A DNA stretch of 64,000 nucleotides from Neurospora crassa OR74A (lineage: Eukaryota; Ascomycota; Sordariomycetes; Sordariales; Sordariaceae). This document shows, one piece after another, positions 1 to 11,029 of the stretch. Both the position numbers and the translations under genes were made by a program. How positions within the stretch are numbered: the first letter of the stretch is position 1; each line of letters begins with the position of its first letter. Location: positions 310,001 to 374,000 of the forward strand of contig NC_026501.1 of assembly GCF_000182925.2 (NCBI RefSeq). The letters run 5' to 3'. Under the pieces are notes generated by a model. The model saw only the letters and a list, made by a program, of their open reading frames with translations. It was not told the origin of the DNA and made no database searches.

Positions 1-364
1 ACACCTTCGGCGAGGACTACGGCCAGCTGCGCATGTTCTTCACCGAGTACATCCCCGGTCTGCTTGACTCCAACGGCATCTTTGGTTTCTTCAACGGACT
101 GGGAGCTGATCGTCAGATTTGCTACGATGTCTACACCAAGGTTGCTGAGATGCACCTGGCTGATGCCGGTTTGGATGTGGAGTGGAAGGAGATTCCTGTG
201 GACATGAAGGAGCTGGCTGAGGCCGACAAGGACGGCTGGGAGGGTGTCAAGAGGCGGTACTGGACTCTTGATAGTAAGTCCCAGATGTTGAGCTTCCTGT
301 GTTTTGGACTCTTTGCTAACATTTCGCAGCATACCGCTTGCCCGTGTGCACGTTCCTCGGATAA
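1..364 (+). CDS. rmt2: Protein arginine N-methyltransferase 2 (RMT2), 3' part only
   Basis: Only the last exons are in the window. RMT2 transfers a methyl group to the delta nitrogen of arginine, in yeast on ribosomal protein L12, and is related to guanidinoacetate methyltransferase. The visible part holds the late methyltransferase fold (FGEDYGQLRMFFTEY, then GLLDSNGIFGFFNGLGADR) and the family end WEGVKRRYW...YRLPV. The exon runs from the window edge to 273. A GTAAGT donor and CGCAG acceptor bound an intron at 274-329, and the final exon is 330-364, ending CTFLG-stop. Without splicing the frame would run on to 539 through unconserved sequence, so the spliced end is preferred. The identity comes from the conserved C-terminal block. 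The start and AdoMet motif lie outside the window. Confidence 0.85.
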
Positions 365-1525
365 CCTTCTTGTTTCTTTTCTGTCTCTTCGAAATATCAA
401 AAGCCGCGATACCCATTCTCTACCATTGAATCTTTACCGTCCCGCATCCCGTGCCATCATGCCCGGTTCTTGTCTGTTGCCTACGTCGAGATGTTGCTCT
501 GATCACCCACACGCAAACTCGATTTTTTCCCTTGTCTAGTGTACTTCCGATAACAACATGCTGTGTTCATGCGGACAACACACCATGGTCGCCGGCTCCA
601 CCACGACCAACCCAAAGTCCCGGAACTTGTTCCGCTTCGACTTAGCAGCGACCGACACCGGCATCCACCCTATGAGTGATGCTCCCTTCATCCACAAACA
701 GACTTTTCTCCCTCCACAGCTCGGCCAATGTTGTGTAACCTCGCCACGATAGTGTACCTACGCGACTGTCGCCTAGATAAGCATATGCACCCTTACTCGG
801 ATTGATGCCGGAGGGGCAGCATCTTACAACAAATGTAACCGTCCCTGTCAACACATTGGACTGTTCGGGTCGCAATCAGCCACACCTCTACAGATATCTT
901 CATGTCGTCAGAGCATGAAAGCTTATTCTGTCGACAAGCCGACACCATCCGAGACACCCTAGGCACGGTCCGCGCCTCCCCGTGCGAGAATGGATCAAAC
1001 CTGTGTCGCTGTCGATATTTTGCGCACTATCAGAAAAACCTCCACCTCTTGAAGGAAGCTAGGAAAAACCATCGCTGCTTTACAAGGCTCGCGCAATGGA
1101 TTGGGACGAATCACCGTAAAAGCGCGTGGGGAACAAACTCCGGCAACCGTACCAAGCGATGATCCATCCGCTGGATTGGCCAGTTGTTTGTGGTGGACCA
1201 AATGGTTCAAGTCTAGACAAGCTTTGAGGTTTCGTTCGTGCAACCATCGTCAGGGTCCGAACTCCACCACACTACTACCCTAGAGATACCGAACATTCAT
1301 CCGACTTGATGCGGCTACACTACCCAATACTAATGACATCCGGAATGCTGCTTGCTACACAGAACAAGTGCCGGACGGGTGTAGGTCGAGCTTGTGAAGA
1401 GGAAAAAGGTTCGTGATGGATCTTTGATAGGAAGGCCATATAAAGTGTCGCGACTCTCCCTTCAAAGTCTCTCGGCCGACTTCCTTCAGCACAGGGACGA
1501 CTCCAAAGTCGATAGGTTGCCCAAT
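365..1525. other. Intergenic region and P450 promoter
   Basis: About 1.16 kb between rmt2 and the P450. Short open frames here look like chance and match nothing I recognise. The last 90 bases before the P450 start are the likely core promoter. Confidence 0.6.
1439..1444 (+). promoter_or_regulatory. TATA box candidate for the P450 gene
   Basis: A TATAAA sequence lies 87 bases before the chosen P450 ATG. This suits a fungal core promoter with a short leader. It also argues that the in-frame codons upstream of 1526 are not translated, since the open frame begins before the TATA box. Confidence 0.45.
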
Positions 1526-3407
1526 ATGGTTCTCCCCACGATGGCCTCCCTCGGCGGCTTCTTCGACCCTTCTCGTCTCACAACTGCATCTCCCAAGGCC
1601 ATCCTCATCACCACCTTCTCCCTTCTTATTGTCTACTACATCACCTCCTCCATCATTGCCTGGTATCGCCTGCGTCACTTTGACGGCCCATGGCTCGGCA
1701 AGTTTTCGTACCTCTGGATCTTCAAGATCATCCACTCGGGCCAAATGGGTGAAGCAGCCCACGCCGCCCAAGACAAGTATGGCGGCGTCGAGCCCGGATA
1801 TCCTTCCACCGTGCGCATTGGCCCCTCAGACCTCATCACCACCGAGCTCGACCTGATCCGGCGTATGTCTGGCGCGCGCTCTCGCTATACCCGCTCGGAC
1901 TGGTACAAATTGAACCGCCTCGATCCCTATGACGATAACATGTTCAGCACCACTTCCACTACCTACCACGACAAGCTCAAGAGCAAAATGGCTCCCGGAT
2001 ACGCAGGCAGGGATAACACCGGCGTGGAAAAGGACATTGCCCATGTTATTAGCAAGCTGGTCGACAAGATCAGGACCAAATATGCGGCGCCCAAGGGGTC
2101 TACGTCACCAGCGGGAAGGGAGATGTTGGAGTTTGGCCAGATGGCGCAGTACTTCACGCTTGATGTCATTTGCAAGACGGCGTTCCAGGTCGAGTTTGAC
2201 CATATCACCAAGGAGGAGGACGTGTTTGGGTACATCTACATGGTTCACAATTTGGTCTATGGTAATGCCATGGGTGCGACGATTCCCATTATCGGGAAGG
2301 TTTTGAGTAATCCCCTGTTCTTGAAGATGTTTGGTCCGACGACGAAAGACCCGAGGGGAATGGGCTTGATTATGAAGTGGGTTGCTATCCTTGCTCGACT
2401 TGTTGGGAAGACAACTGACAGGAAACAGGGTCGCGAGAGAAATCGTCGCCAAACGCTTTGCTCCAGATGCCAAAGACCAGCAGGACATGCTCGTAAGTCT
2501 TTTTTCCCCTTTCCCTCCTCTCCCTTCCACACTGACCATTTCCAAAACATCATCAGGGCTCCTTCATCCGCCGCGGCCTCACCCAACGTCAATGCGAGAC
2601 CGAATCCATCTTCCAGATCCTCGCCGGCTCCGACACCACCGCCACCGGCATCCGCTCCGGCCTACTCTACCTCTGCTCCAACCCGCGCGCCTACACGCGT
2701 CTGCAGCGTGAAATCGACGAACGTATCGCGTCCGGTCTCATCTCTTCCCCATGCATCACCAATGCCGAATCCCTCGCCTTCCCCTATCTCCAAGCAGTAA
2801 TCTACGAGTCCCTGCGCATGCGCCCTCCCTTCGATGGACTCCCCTTCAAGATCGTCCCGCCCGAGGGTGATTATACCCGCGATGGAAAATTCATCCCCGG
2901 TGGAACCAAGATTACGGCTACGTTTGGCGCGATGCAGAGGAACAAGGAGGTGTTTGGTGTTGACAGTGATATCTGGAGACCGGAGAGGTGGTTGGAGGAG
3001 GAGGGGTGTGATGCGGAACGCAGGAGGGAGATGAAGAGCGTGGTGGAGATGGTGTTTGGGTATGGGAGGTGGCAGTGCGCGGGCAAGATGGTGGCCATGT
3101 TGGAGTTGAATAAGATTTTCTGCCAGGTATGTTTCTTTGCGTTTCTTTGCGTTTACTTTTCTTCTTGGGTTGCCGAAAAGAAAGGATAATCGTCTGGCAA
3201 TGGAAAGAGTCGCGGGGTCCGCGAGAAAGGAGTAACAGGAATATTGCTAACAAAGCGCGCAAACAGCTCATGCGGAACTTTGACTTCCAGCTCGCCAATC
3301 CTACACAACCTTGGAAGAGCCGCAACTATCACATCTTTTTCCATGACGACTTTTATCTGACTGTTACGGACAGGCACAGCAAGACGGAGGACGAGAAGTC
3401 AAGCTAG
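1526..3407 (+). CDS. Cytochrome P450, pisatin-demethylase-like
   Basis: A microsomal heme monooxygenase of about 541 residues. Exons are 1526-2376, 2429-2492, 2557-3126 and 3267-3407; each junction keeps frame with GT..AG ends. Residues 25-47 form a membrane anchor, followed by the proline-containing hinge RHFDGP. The I-helix oxygen-binding motif AGSDTT is at about 328-333, the ExxR pair is E389/R392, PERW follows, and the heme loop FGYGRWQCAG carries the thiolate Cys479. The stretch FKIVPPEGDY...GKFIPGGTKI is typical of the pisatin demethylase-like group. All catalytic motifs are present, so the gene looks functional. The substrate cannot be told from sequence. No terpene, polyketide or peptide synthase lies beside it, so it does not look like part of a secondary-metabolite cluster. 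The start is M1526 (MVLPTMASLGG); M1541 is also possible. Confidence 0.9.
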
Positions 3408-4021
3408 GCGTCTATCGAGAGGTTTCAAATAAGCAAAATGACGAGTTGACTTCGACGTGCCTTTCACATATGTGCCACTTGAAGTTCACGGTATTGCTCT
3501 CCTTCAACTCTCCGCTAGGTCAATGGGCTGCCTCAAATGACAAAACACGTCGAGGATCTTGCTGTCATCTGCCATTGTCTGGTTAGGAGCACCTGCGCAG
3601 CTGGATCCACATCAACACCGATGTCATCTGTCCCTCACTGTTCGGCCTCCGAATGGGGACCTATGGCCATAGCTCCGCAAGCTCTCCTCAGCTTCCAGTT
3701 CCGTTCAAGTATGAGCCCTATGATCCTTCTACTAAACTCCGGTGCACAGCTGTTAGTGCTCACAGACCTCGTAACTCCCGCCCGAGTTCCCCCTCATATC
3801 CCCGTCTTCCCGACCCCTCAGGCAATGACGTCCAGTCTTCGTACATGCTTTCCAGACACCGCCGTCAAAATGACATCTTCAGTCCATGCTTCTCCCTCCA
3901 CATTGACGTCTCTACCTAGGTATATGATGGCGACCGTCTCTCTCTCTTATAATTTATCCCGCCACAAATTGCGTGCTCTCTGTTTTCGTTCACCTTTCTT
4001 CTTTCCTTAGACTTTCGTCTA
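3408..4021. other. Intergenic region with possible leader of the His/Met-rich gene
   Basis: About 600 bases with no conserved frame. Near 3945 there is a pyrimidine-rich stretch and a TATAAT-like sequence. A TTCCTTAG acceptor-like site ends about 14 bases before the next ATG, so a 5' UTR intron is possible. Confidence 0.45.
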
Positions 4022-5177
4022 ATGCATCATCAGTCTCATCACGAACACCAACAACATCACGAACAACACCACGAACATCAACAACATCACGAACAGCACC
4101 ACGAACAGCATCATCACAACATGCCGCAGCACGGAAAGAAGCAGGTGCACCAGGAAAACGTTGGTCACCAGCCGCACCACCTGAGGCATGAGGGCGAGCA
4201 GGAGCCCGGATACACCGATCTCGCTTTGGAGGAGGGTCATGATTTGATTTACCGCGCCGAGGAGGAGGCTCATGTATGTTGACCATCCATCTTCCATCTT
4301 CATTGCTGTCGGTTTCCTTTTCCGTTTACCCCTCCAAGCCCATTGTATCTCCAAGTTGATCGCCTTTGGATATATCTTGTGATGCAGGCGTCATTGCCCA
4401 CCCACATATTGTCGTCTTCTTACTCTTCCTCTTTTCTCCTTTCACCCTTTTTACCATCTCTCTTTCCACTCTTTATTTTTCTCCACCCTCTTATCCTACC
4501 CCTTTTCCTACCCCTTTTCCATTCACCACATTTTCTCTCCCTCTTTCTCTTTCTTTTCTCCTTTTCTTTCCATTAACTCTCTCCGCCCCCTTTTTTCCTT
4601 CGATACTCTCCTCCATTTCCCCTTTCCTTCCACCGCTTCTTTTTTTCCACCTCCTTCCCACCTTGCCTCTCTCTCTCTCGCCCTCTTTCTCTCTCCCTCT
4701 TTCTACCGCTCGCACAAACACCCCATTCCCCTCCCATCCCCATCTCCATGAACAATACTAACCCACCCACCACCAAAGATGCACGACGACGAGAAAAACA
4801 TGCCAAAATCCTCCGCCTCTCAGACAGGCACCAAGCAAGCCGGCGCCGGCATGATGACCAAAGACATGAAAGCCAAGATGATGATGCCCGAGGGTTCAGC
4901 GACCTCGGAAAACATGCCGCAGGGCGGTTCCTCTAGTATGGGCATGGGCTCCTCTGGCATGGGTAGTGGTATGGGCAGTGGTATGGGTGGTACGGGTCAA
5001 CAGCAGCAGCAGCAACAGCAGCAGCAATCCAGCGGTAGCGGTAGCAGTGGAGGAGGAATGGGACATAAAATGACGGAGGAGATGAAGAAGGGAATGGAAG
5101 GCGTGGGGAAGAAGATGGAGGGGATGAAGGAGGGGATGAAGGAGGGGATGGGGATGGGAGGTGGGTCGAAGAAGTGA
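4022..5177 (+). CDS. Hypothetical His/Gln-rich and Met/Gly-rich disordered protein
   Basis: A predicted protein of about 216 residues in two exons, 4022-4273 and 4779-5177. The 505-nt intron has a GTATGT donor, a perfect TACTAAC branch site at 4756-4762 and an AAAG acceptor. Exon 1 begins with about 35 residues made mostly of His, Gln and Glu (units such as HHEQHHEHQQ), then an acidic stretch. Exon 2 is rich in Met, Gly, Lys and Ser, with repeats such as GMGSGMGSGM, a Gln run, and a tail of MKEGM and MEGMKEGM units. No folded domain, signal peptide or membrane segment is visible. His- and Met-rich tracts are known to bind copper, zinc or nickel, so metal binding is a guess from composition only. 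I do not recognise the family. Both exons stay in phase, which supports a real gene. Confidence 0.65.
4395..4735 (+). repeat. Pyrimidine-rich tract inside an intron
   Basis: A stretch of about 340 bases, nearly all C and T, fills most of the 505-nt intron of the His/Met-rich gene. The opposite strand reads as purine-rich and yields spurious Arg/Glu/Gly frames. It is unusually long for a fungal polypyrimidine tract. Confidence 0.7.
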
Positions 5178-8100
5178 AATGCAGAGGGTACTGGTGAAGT
5201 ACCTGGAGGGGTGGAGGGGGAGGATATGGAACGGCTAGAAAGGGGGGAAGGAAAGGGGGAGGAAGGAAAGGGAGGGGATAACGAGGGGGAAAGAGGAAAA
5301 GAGGACGATGATGAGACAGATTGGGAGGGAGCCGGGTTGTGGGCTTTGGTGTTGGGTGGTGGGTGAGTGATGGTCTGGCTACTTCCAAGGGGGAAAAGAA
5401 TAGTAGAAGGTAAGAAAGAGGTCTGTATGGATAGTGTTTGTGTTGTATGAAAATGTCTTGAATATAAGTGTTCGATGGACTAAGATGTGAAAAAGGCTTT
5501 TGGAGGTTGTGATGTTCTCTCATATTGATTGTGGCCCAAGTGTCGACCTGAGTCTTATGACTGTGCCGGCCGGAAGTCCAAATAGTCCGGTCTTTCAGTG
5601 ATGAAGTGAAGGGAAAGTGCACTTGTCAAAGGGCGATATACACGTTCTTCCCTGTCACATCTTTCCTGTCAAAAAATTATCGGGAGTATGCACGGCACGG
5701 AGCCCTGGCTTCCTTTTGATTCCAGCCACCGATCCATGAACGACAAAAGATGGAAACAACTATGCTAATTGATAGCAATTAGCTCAACTGCAACCGCCTC
5801 AAACCCAACATCTGGAAACAACAATGAAACCAGTGTTAACTTGGAAGTCTGATACGGTCTATTTCCGCAAACCTCTCCAAGACCGTGGACTCCGCAACAC
5901 CAACCACATAAATCGAAGTTGGTCCCGACTCCGCGGGCACCGGGCCGCTCGTAGTCCAGCTCATCTTATCGTCGCAGCGGGATCGGGATCGATGCTACCG
6001 CTACCTACCTCTACCTGTACAGTTGTATGCAACCCGTGAAGTGTCAATGTGACCCGCGAGCCTAGTGAAGCTCATGCACTGCTCAGGGGTAAATGACTAC
6101 CTCACTTTCATCGAAGTCTTTGGGGTCTGCTTTATGTGAGGTGCTCCTTGCGGCTACGGGAGATATGGGCTGTAGTACTGCGTCGCTCGGTTTGAGATGA
6201 AGGTTGTACTCAGTAGACGCGCGCGGTTGGTGATGTTGTAGGGCCGCGTCGTAACCTTGCGGTATCTCGGAAGAATGTGGTGTCTGGATACCTCTAGGCG
6301 TGGTTTGGCATGCTGTAGTAAGTGATGACTACCCGGTAGGTTGTTGAAGAGTTCACTTTGTTTCTCATGGAAAACATCACCCTACAACGAGCAGACTGTC
6401 CTTCATCTCCTTCTTACCACCCCTTCTATTATTCTCCTCAGAAAGAACAGTCCAGAACTACGATTTCTCCAACTGGACTCCATCTTCGACACCGCCGGAC
6501 TCGAAGTCTTCGCTATCCGTCCACCTAGCCCCGTGTATTGTTCCGCCATCTCCAACTTCTCACCGTCTTGTCATCGCCATGCCCCCCCCTGAAACCTGCA
6601 TGAACCTTGTGGTACGTAACTCTACCTGAGATACGGTGGTACTTCTACCTAGGGGTCTCCATCTGGGACCAACCAGGATGCATTTAACCGGTTCATTCCC
6701 CCGAGTTTCCGATGGATCTAGTCTGCTCTAGCCCATTCATGGGCCGAAATTTCGTGCACCCTTAATATGATGGCTCGTATCAGTGCCCAGAGGGCCGGGT
6801 CCCTGGGGCGGCGTACAGTAGACGCTCTCTGATGTCCACTGTCCAGTGACTCGTGTGCGATATCAGGTAGAGGTAGGTAGGGTACATTCTAGTCAGTCCC
6901 ACGCCCTTTGGTACCTAGGTTGTCAGGCTTCCCGGCTCTGAGGTCAAGGTTTTCTTGAAATATAGTCTCTTGCGCTGACTCCAAGTGTCAGTCCCAAGCA
7001 GTTCTCGCTGCATTGAGGTAGACTTGAAGTGTGCTAACAGTCCTCCACGGTGCCCTTTCTCATTCATCCAAGCACCGATACCTCACCCTCACTTTGGCGC
7101 CCTTGACGTCTGGTGATTGGGAATGTGGGTTTTGATGACCGTTGGCAACAGTGTACTCTACCCTCGCCACTCGAAAACCCTGAACGGATCAGTGTCCAAT
7201 CTGGACGTTCTCGCCTGACCAAGCGAGCAGTCTCGTCCGGTTCACTTAGCTCTAGATTAATCCCATTCAGTCTAGGTCAGTCTGAGAGACTGAGACTCTG
7301 ACGATGAATCTGGTGACGGATAAAGGGGGGCAAACTTTGCCTTATTGCGGGGGAGATGAACTTGCCGTTGAGCCCAGAACTACGACTATCGATCTGGGAT
7401 TGGAGATCTGAAGTGATTGATAGGTAGATAGATACCTCCAAGTTGGCAGCGGTCAGGAGTGGCGGAAGGGAAATGGGCAGTCAGTGAAGTGGCAAGTGGG
7501 TTCAACATCTGTCGGCAAGTGGCCCTTAGACCTGGCTCCTCTCCTCTCCTCCTGTCGTGCATTCTGGGCACTCTGTATTCGCCATCCATGGTGCCTGGAG
7601 TCCTGAAAGTGTGTGGCCTCAGCAGCAAGCGGTTTCGATGGTAGTATCTGTCTCTGTTACCAGCAATGAGCGGGGCATGTAGTGTTGATCGATAAGTCCT
7701 CCTTCCATCGTCGCTTCTTCATCACCCATTTGTTGAAAAAGAAGCAGTCATCCGAGAAATGAGGGAGTGAACTGAGGTGCTTGCTTCCCTACCTCCACGA
7801 TAGCACAATCGTTCCTCCCCTTCGCCTAAAATCTAATGCGATGGGGTTTCTTCCAACCAGACGACCAGAACTAGGTAGGTAGCGAGTGTCTTGCCCAAGC
7901 TGCCTCCGTTCAGATGGGCTCCTTTCCAAGGTCTATCATCCCTCCTCCCCTTGATTCCCACGCCGCCAACGCAACTGCTACAACCTGTTCCTCACGTAGT
8001 ACCGGTAACTCTCCATTTTCCCCATCTCTCCACGTTCCCCATGCGCAACTCACTCCGCGTGCTTCACATTTTCATCCCCCTCACTTTACTCTCCCCATCC

Positions 8101-8823
8101 ACGCTCCCCAACTAGGTACTTTTTGCCATTCATCCAGCAAGCCAAGTATCCATGTCCCCATGTCCCCATGTCCCCATGTGCTTGTGTCCGAGACCTTCCA
8201 GTCGATGTTTCCTCAGACATACAGACGGACGGGTACCTACAGGTAAGCAAGTACCTACCTACCTATACAACACTACATACCTAGCCTAGGTATCCTTCTA
8301 GCCTACCTACCTAGTGTAGAACTTACCCGGAATCCAAGACTCATCCCAGAGCCAGCCAAGACTGGATGTCGTAGATCCGGCTAAATACAGCGAACATTTC
8401 TCTGCATTAGGTAGCCTCTCAAATTATGAGCATAGGGTAGTAATTGGTCCGGGTCAGTTCCCCTTTTTCTCACACGGTATACATCCCCTTTCCTTCCCAT
8501 CATCCCCCTTCCTTTCCAAGTTTCCGCTGGTGGGAAAGGTGGACTGAACTGGACTGGAACGGGGGGAAGCCACTGGGGAAAAAGGCAACGCCCCAAGTCG
8601 CCTCCGTTGCTGAGCCGTCGCCGCATTTTAGGTAGTGTAGTAGCAGCGGGTTGTCATTGATCGGTCGTCGCGATCTCCGTAGGTTGTTTCCACTCCCACG
8701 TAGAGAGAGGTAGCTGTGCAAAAAAAAAAAAAGATGAAGCCATCCCGAAACCTTTCAATGTTGCTCCCGCTGTGAGAAACCAAGGAAGGACAACAAGTCA
8801 AGAAAAGCACTACAGAGGTATAC

Positions 8824-8858
<35 letters not shown>

Positions 8859-9260
8859 GCAGCGACAAAAGTGCCATTATCGTTCATTCATTTCCTTCCA
8901 AGACTATCTATTCCAAACGACGATAACAACAACAAAGAGGGTATATAATAACGCGTTCCTTTACCGAGGAATATTCCAATCTTTCCCTTCCCCTCCCTTT
9001 CCTTCGCTTCCCAGTGACTCTCGTCATCCCGCCATCGACGTCGCCATTCATCCACATCGTGTAGCGTTGGTAAACAGATAGACAAAAATATTAACATGTA
9101 AACTTCATATCATAAACATTTCCCAACAAGCAAGGTCAAGCAAGACGCTGAAACCCCAGCTATCCAACTGGTGACGACTTGTCTGTTGAAGTTCCCAAAT
9201 TACTAGGACAATCACATCACTAAGCAGTAAAAAAAACAGAGATCAATCTCAAACAGACAC
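5178..9260. other. Four-kilobase region with no supported gene
   Basis: No frame above about 110 codons and none with recognisable similarity. The first 250 bases are purine-rich and are probably the 3' UTR of the preceding gene. The rest carries typical Neurospora intergenic features: ACCTACCTACCT clusters near 8245-8330, a four-unit CCATGTCC-type repeat at about 8150-8180, and A tracts at 8719-8731 and 8825-8856. The segment 9098-9260 is the likely 3' UTR of cdt-2. I see no tRNA, 5S rRNA or mobile element. Confidence 0.55.
8825..8856. repeat. Homopolymer A tract, 32 bases
   Basis: An uninterrupted run of 32 A on the plus strand, between two unannotated stretches downstream of cdt-2. The length may be polymorphic or affected by sequencing error. 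Confidence 0.9.
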
Positions 9261-11029
9261 TCAAGCAACAGACTTGCCCTCATGCTCGTGAATCTCCACC
9301 TCCTTCTCGACCTGGTGAATGTCGATGTGGGCAACATCGGCCTCATCGCCATCAATGACCTTGGCAAGCTCCTCGAGCGTGGGGCCCTTGGTCTCGACGT
9401 ACATGAAGAAGACGAAGACGAACTCGGCGGCGATCCAGCACTTTTCACTACTGTTAGTATTTGTTGCGCCAGAAGAACAAAAAAAAAGGAGATGAAAAGC
9501 TCACAGTGTAAATAAGATAAAGCTTCCACGAGTGATCAGGACCAAAGTAATCAAACGCAACAGGGTTCGCATAAGTATTGAGCGTCAGCGCGCACTGCAC
9601 CGACATGTTCATGACCATCAACCCCTTGCCGCGAAGTCGGTAAGGGAGGATTTCGATGGCGTAGCCGACCAGCAACCCGGACCAGGCGAGCGAGTAGAAG
9701 ATGCCGAACACCCAGATAAAGAAGATCATGGCCTTGTCGGCGCCCTTGAGGCGGTGCTCGCCGTACAGGCCGGCTGTCAACGTCCAAATGACAAAGGTGC
9801 CGCACATGCCGCCCGTGGAAGCGAGGAAAGCAAGACGACGACCGAGCTTGTCGACGAGCAGCGCCATGGTGACGGACACGATGAGCGCGAGACCGGTCTG
9901 TCCGGCGGAAAGACCGAGTTTGGCGGTGGAGTCGGTGACGCCGGCGGTCTCGTACAGCTTGGAGGAGTAGTTGGAGATGATGGCGTTGCCGGACCATTGG
10001 GAGAAGAAGCCGAGCGAGAGGAGGATGGCGAGGCGGTAGCGGTTGCCGCGGCTCTTGAAGAAGTCGAGGTAGCTGCTGTTCTTGGTCGATTCCATCTCGA
10101 GGCGGATGGTCTCCTTGATCTCGCGGAACTCAAACTGGACGGTGGGGTGGTTGGGGTCGCCGTTGGCGTGGTACTTGGCGAGGATGTGGAGGGCCTCGTC
10201 GTGCTTGTCCTTGGCGATGAGGAAACGGGGAGACTCGGGAACCCACCAGATACCGAGGAGCTGAATGATGGAGGGGAAAGCCTGGAGCAAGGCGGGAATG
10301 CGCCATGACCAGTCGTTGTTGATGTAGTTGGTGCCAAAGGCCAACCACGAGACGACGAGGGCACCAACGTTCCACAAGCAGTTGTAGATGGTGGTGAGAC
10401 GAGCGCGGTGTTGAGGATGGGCGAGCTCGGTGAGAAGCATGGGGGAGGCGATCTGGGCGAGGGAGTTGCCAAAGCCGAGCATGGTACGGCCGCCCATGAA
10501 TGTATCGAGGTTCTTGGCCGTGGCCTGGAGAACGGCACCGACGATCATGATAACGCAGCCGATGATGATGGGGGTCTTGCGGCCAAAGTTGTCGGTAAGG
10601 AGGGGGCTGTATAGTGAGGGTATCGAGTCAGTTTCGTCGAATCTGCCATGTGTTGCAATCCTCGTGAAGACTTACACAAAGGGGATGGAGCCAATGGAAC
10701 CAATCTGGTAGAGAGCACCGAGCAGACCAAGCTCGGATCCTCGCGGGTCGCCAAAGTACTTAATCCAGGTCTCGAAGTTCTGCACCGAGTTGAAGAACAT
10801 GCTGTGGGGGAGATGAGCGTCAGCAGGTTGTGCTTCTTGGATGTCTTGAATCCCCTTACCCATCGTAACCGGTGGTGGCCGAAGCAATGCAAAGAATGAA
10901 GGCGTAGAAGTAGAGCTTGCGAAGACCGGGGTCCTTCTTCCAGTCAACCCTCTCAAACTGAGGAGCCTCCTCCTGTATCTGATTGAGGTCGACGGCCTGA
11001 GCCACGGGCTTCTTGTTGAAGATGCCCAT
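9261..11029 (-). CDS. cdt-2: Cellodextrin/xylodextrin transporter CDT-2 (MFS)
   Basis: A 525-residue major facilitator sugar porter of the plasma membrane. Exons on the minus strand are 11029-10860, 10801-10676, 10606-9505 and 9440-9261, with clean GT..AG junctions and an ACTAAC branch site before the last exon. The protein starts MGIFNKKPVAQAVDLNQIQ and has the 12 hydrophobic segments of the family. Sugar porter motifs are NFGRKTP in the loop between segments 2 and 3, PESPRFL before the central loop, DKLGRR, and VETKGPTLEEL after segment 12. The sequence agrees with my memory of N. crassa CDT-2 (NCU08114), which carries cellobiose, longer cellodextrins and xylodextrins and is induced on plant cell wall material under CLR-1, CLR-2 and XLR-1. 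That function is established for the N. crassa protein; assigning it here rests on recalled sequence identity. A TATATAA box lies about 145 bases upstream. No glycoside hydrolase lies beside it in this window. Confidence 0.93.

Noticed and set aside
9532-10308. 258-residue plus-strand open frame opposite cdt-2
   Set aside because: It is antisense to the conserved transporter exon, and its Gly/Val/Glu-rich content is what the reverse of a GC3-rich coding region gives.
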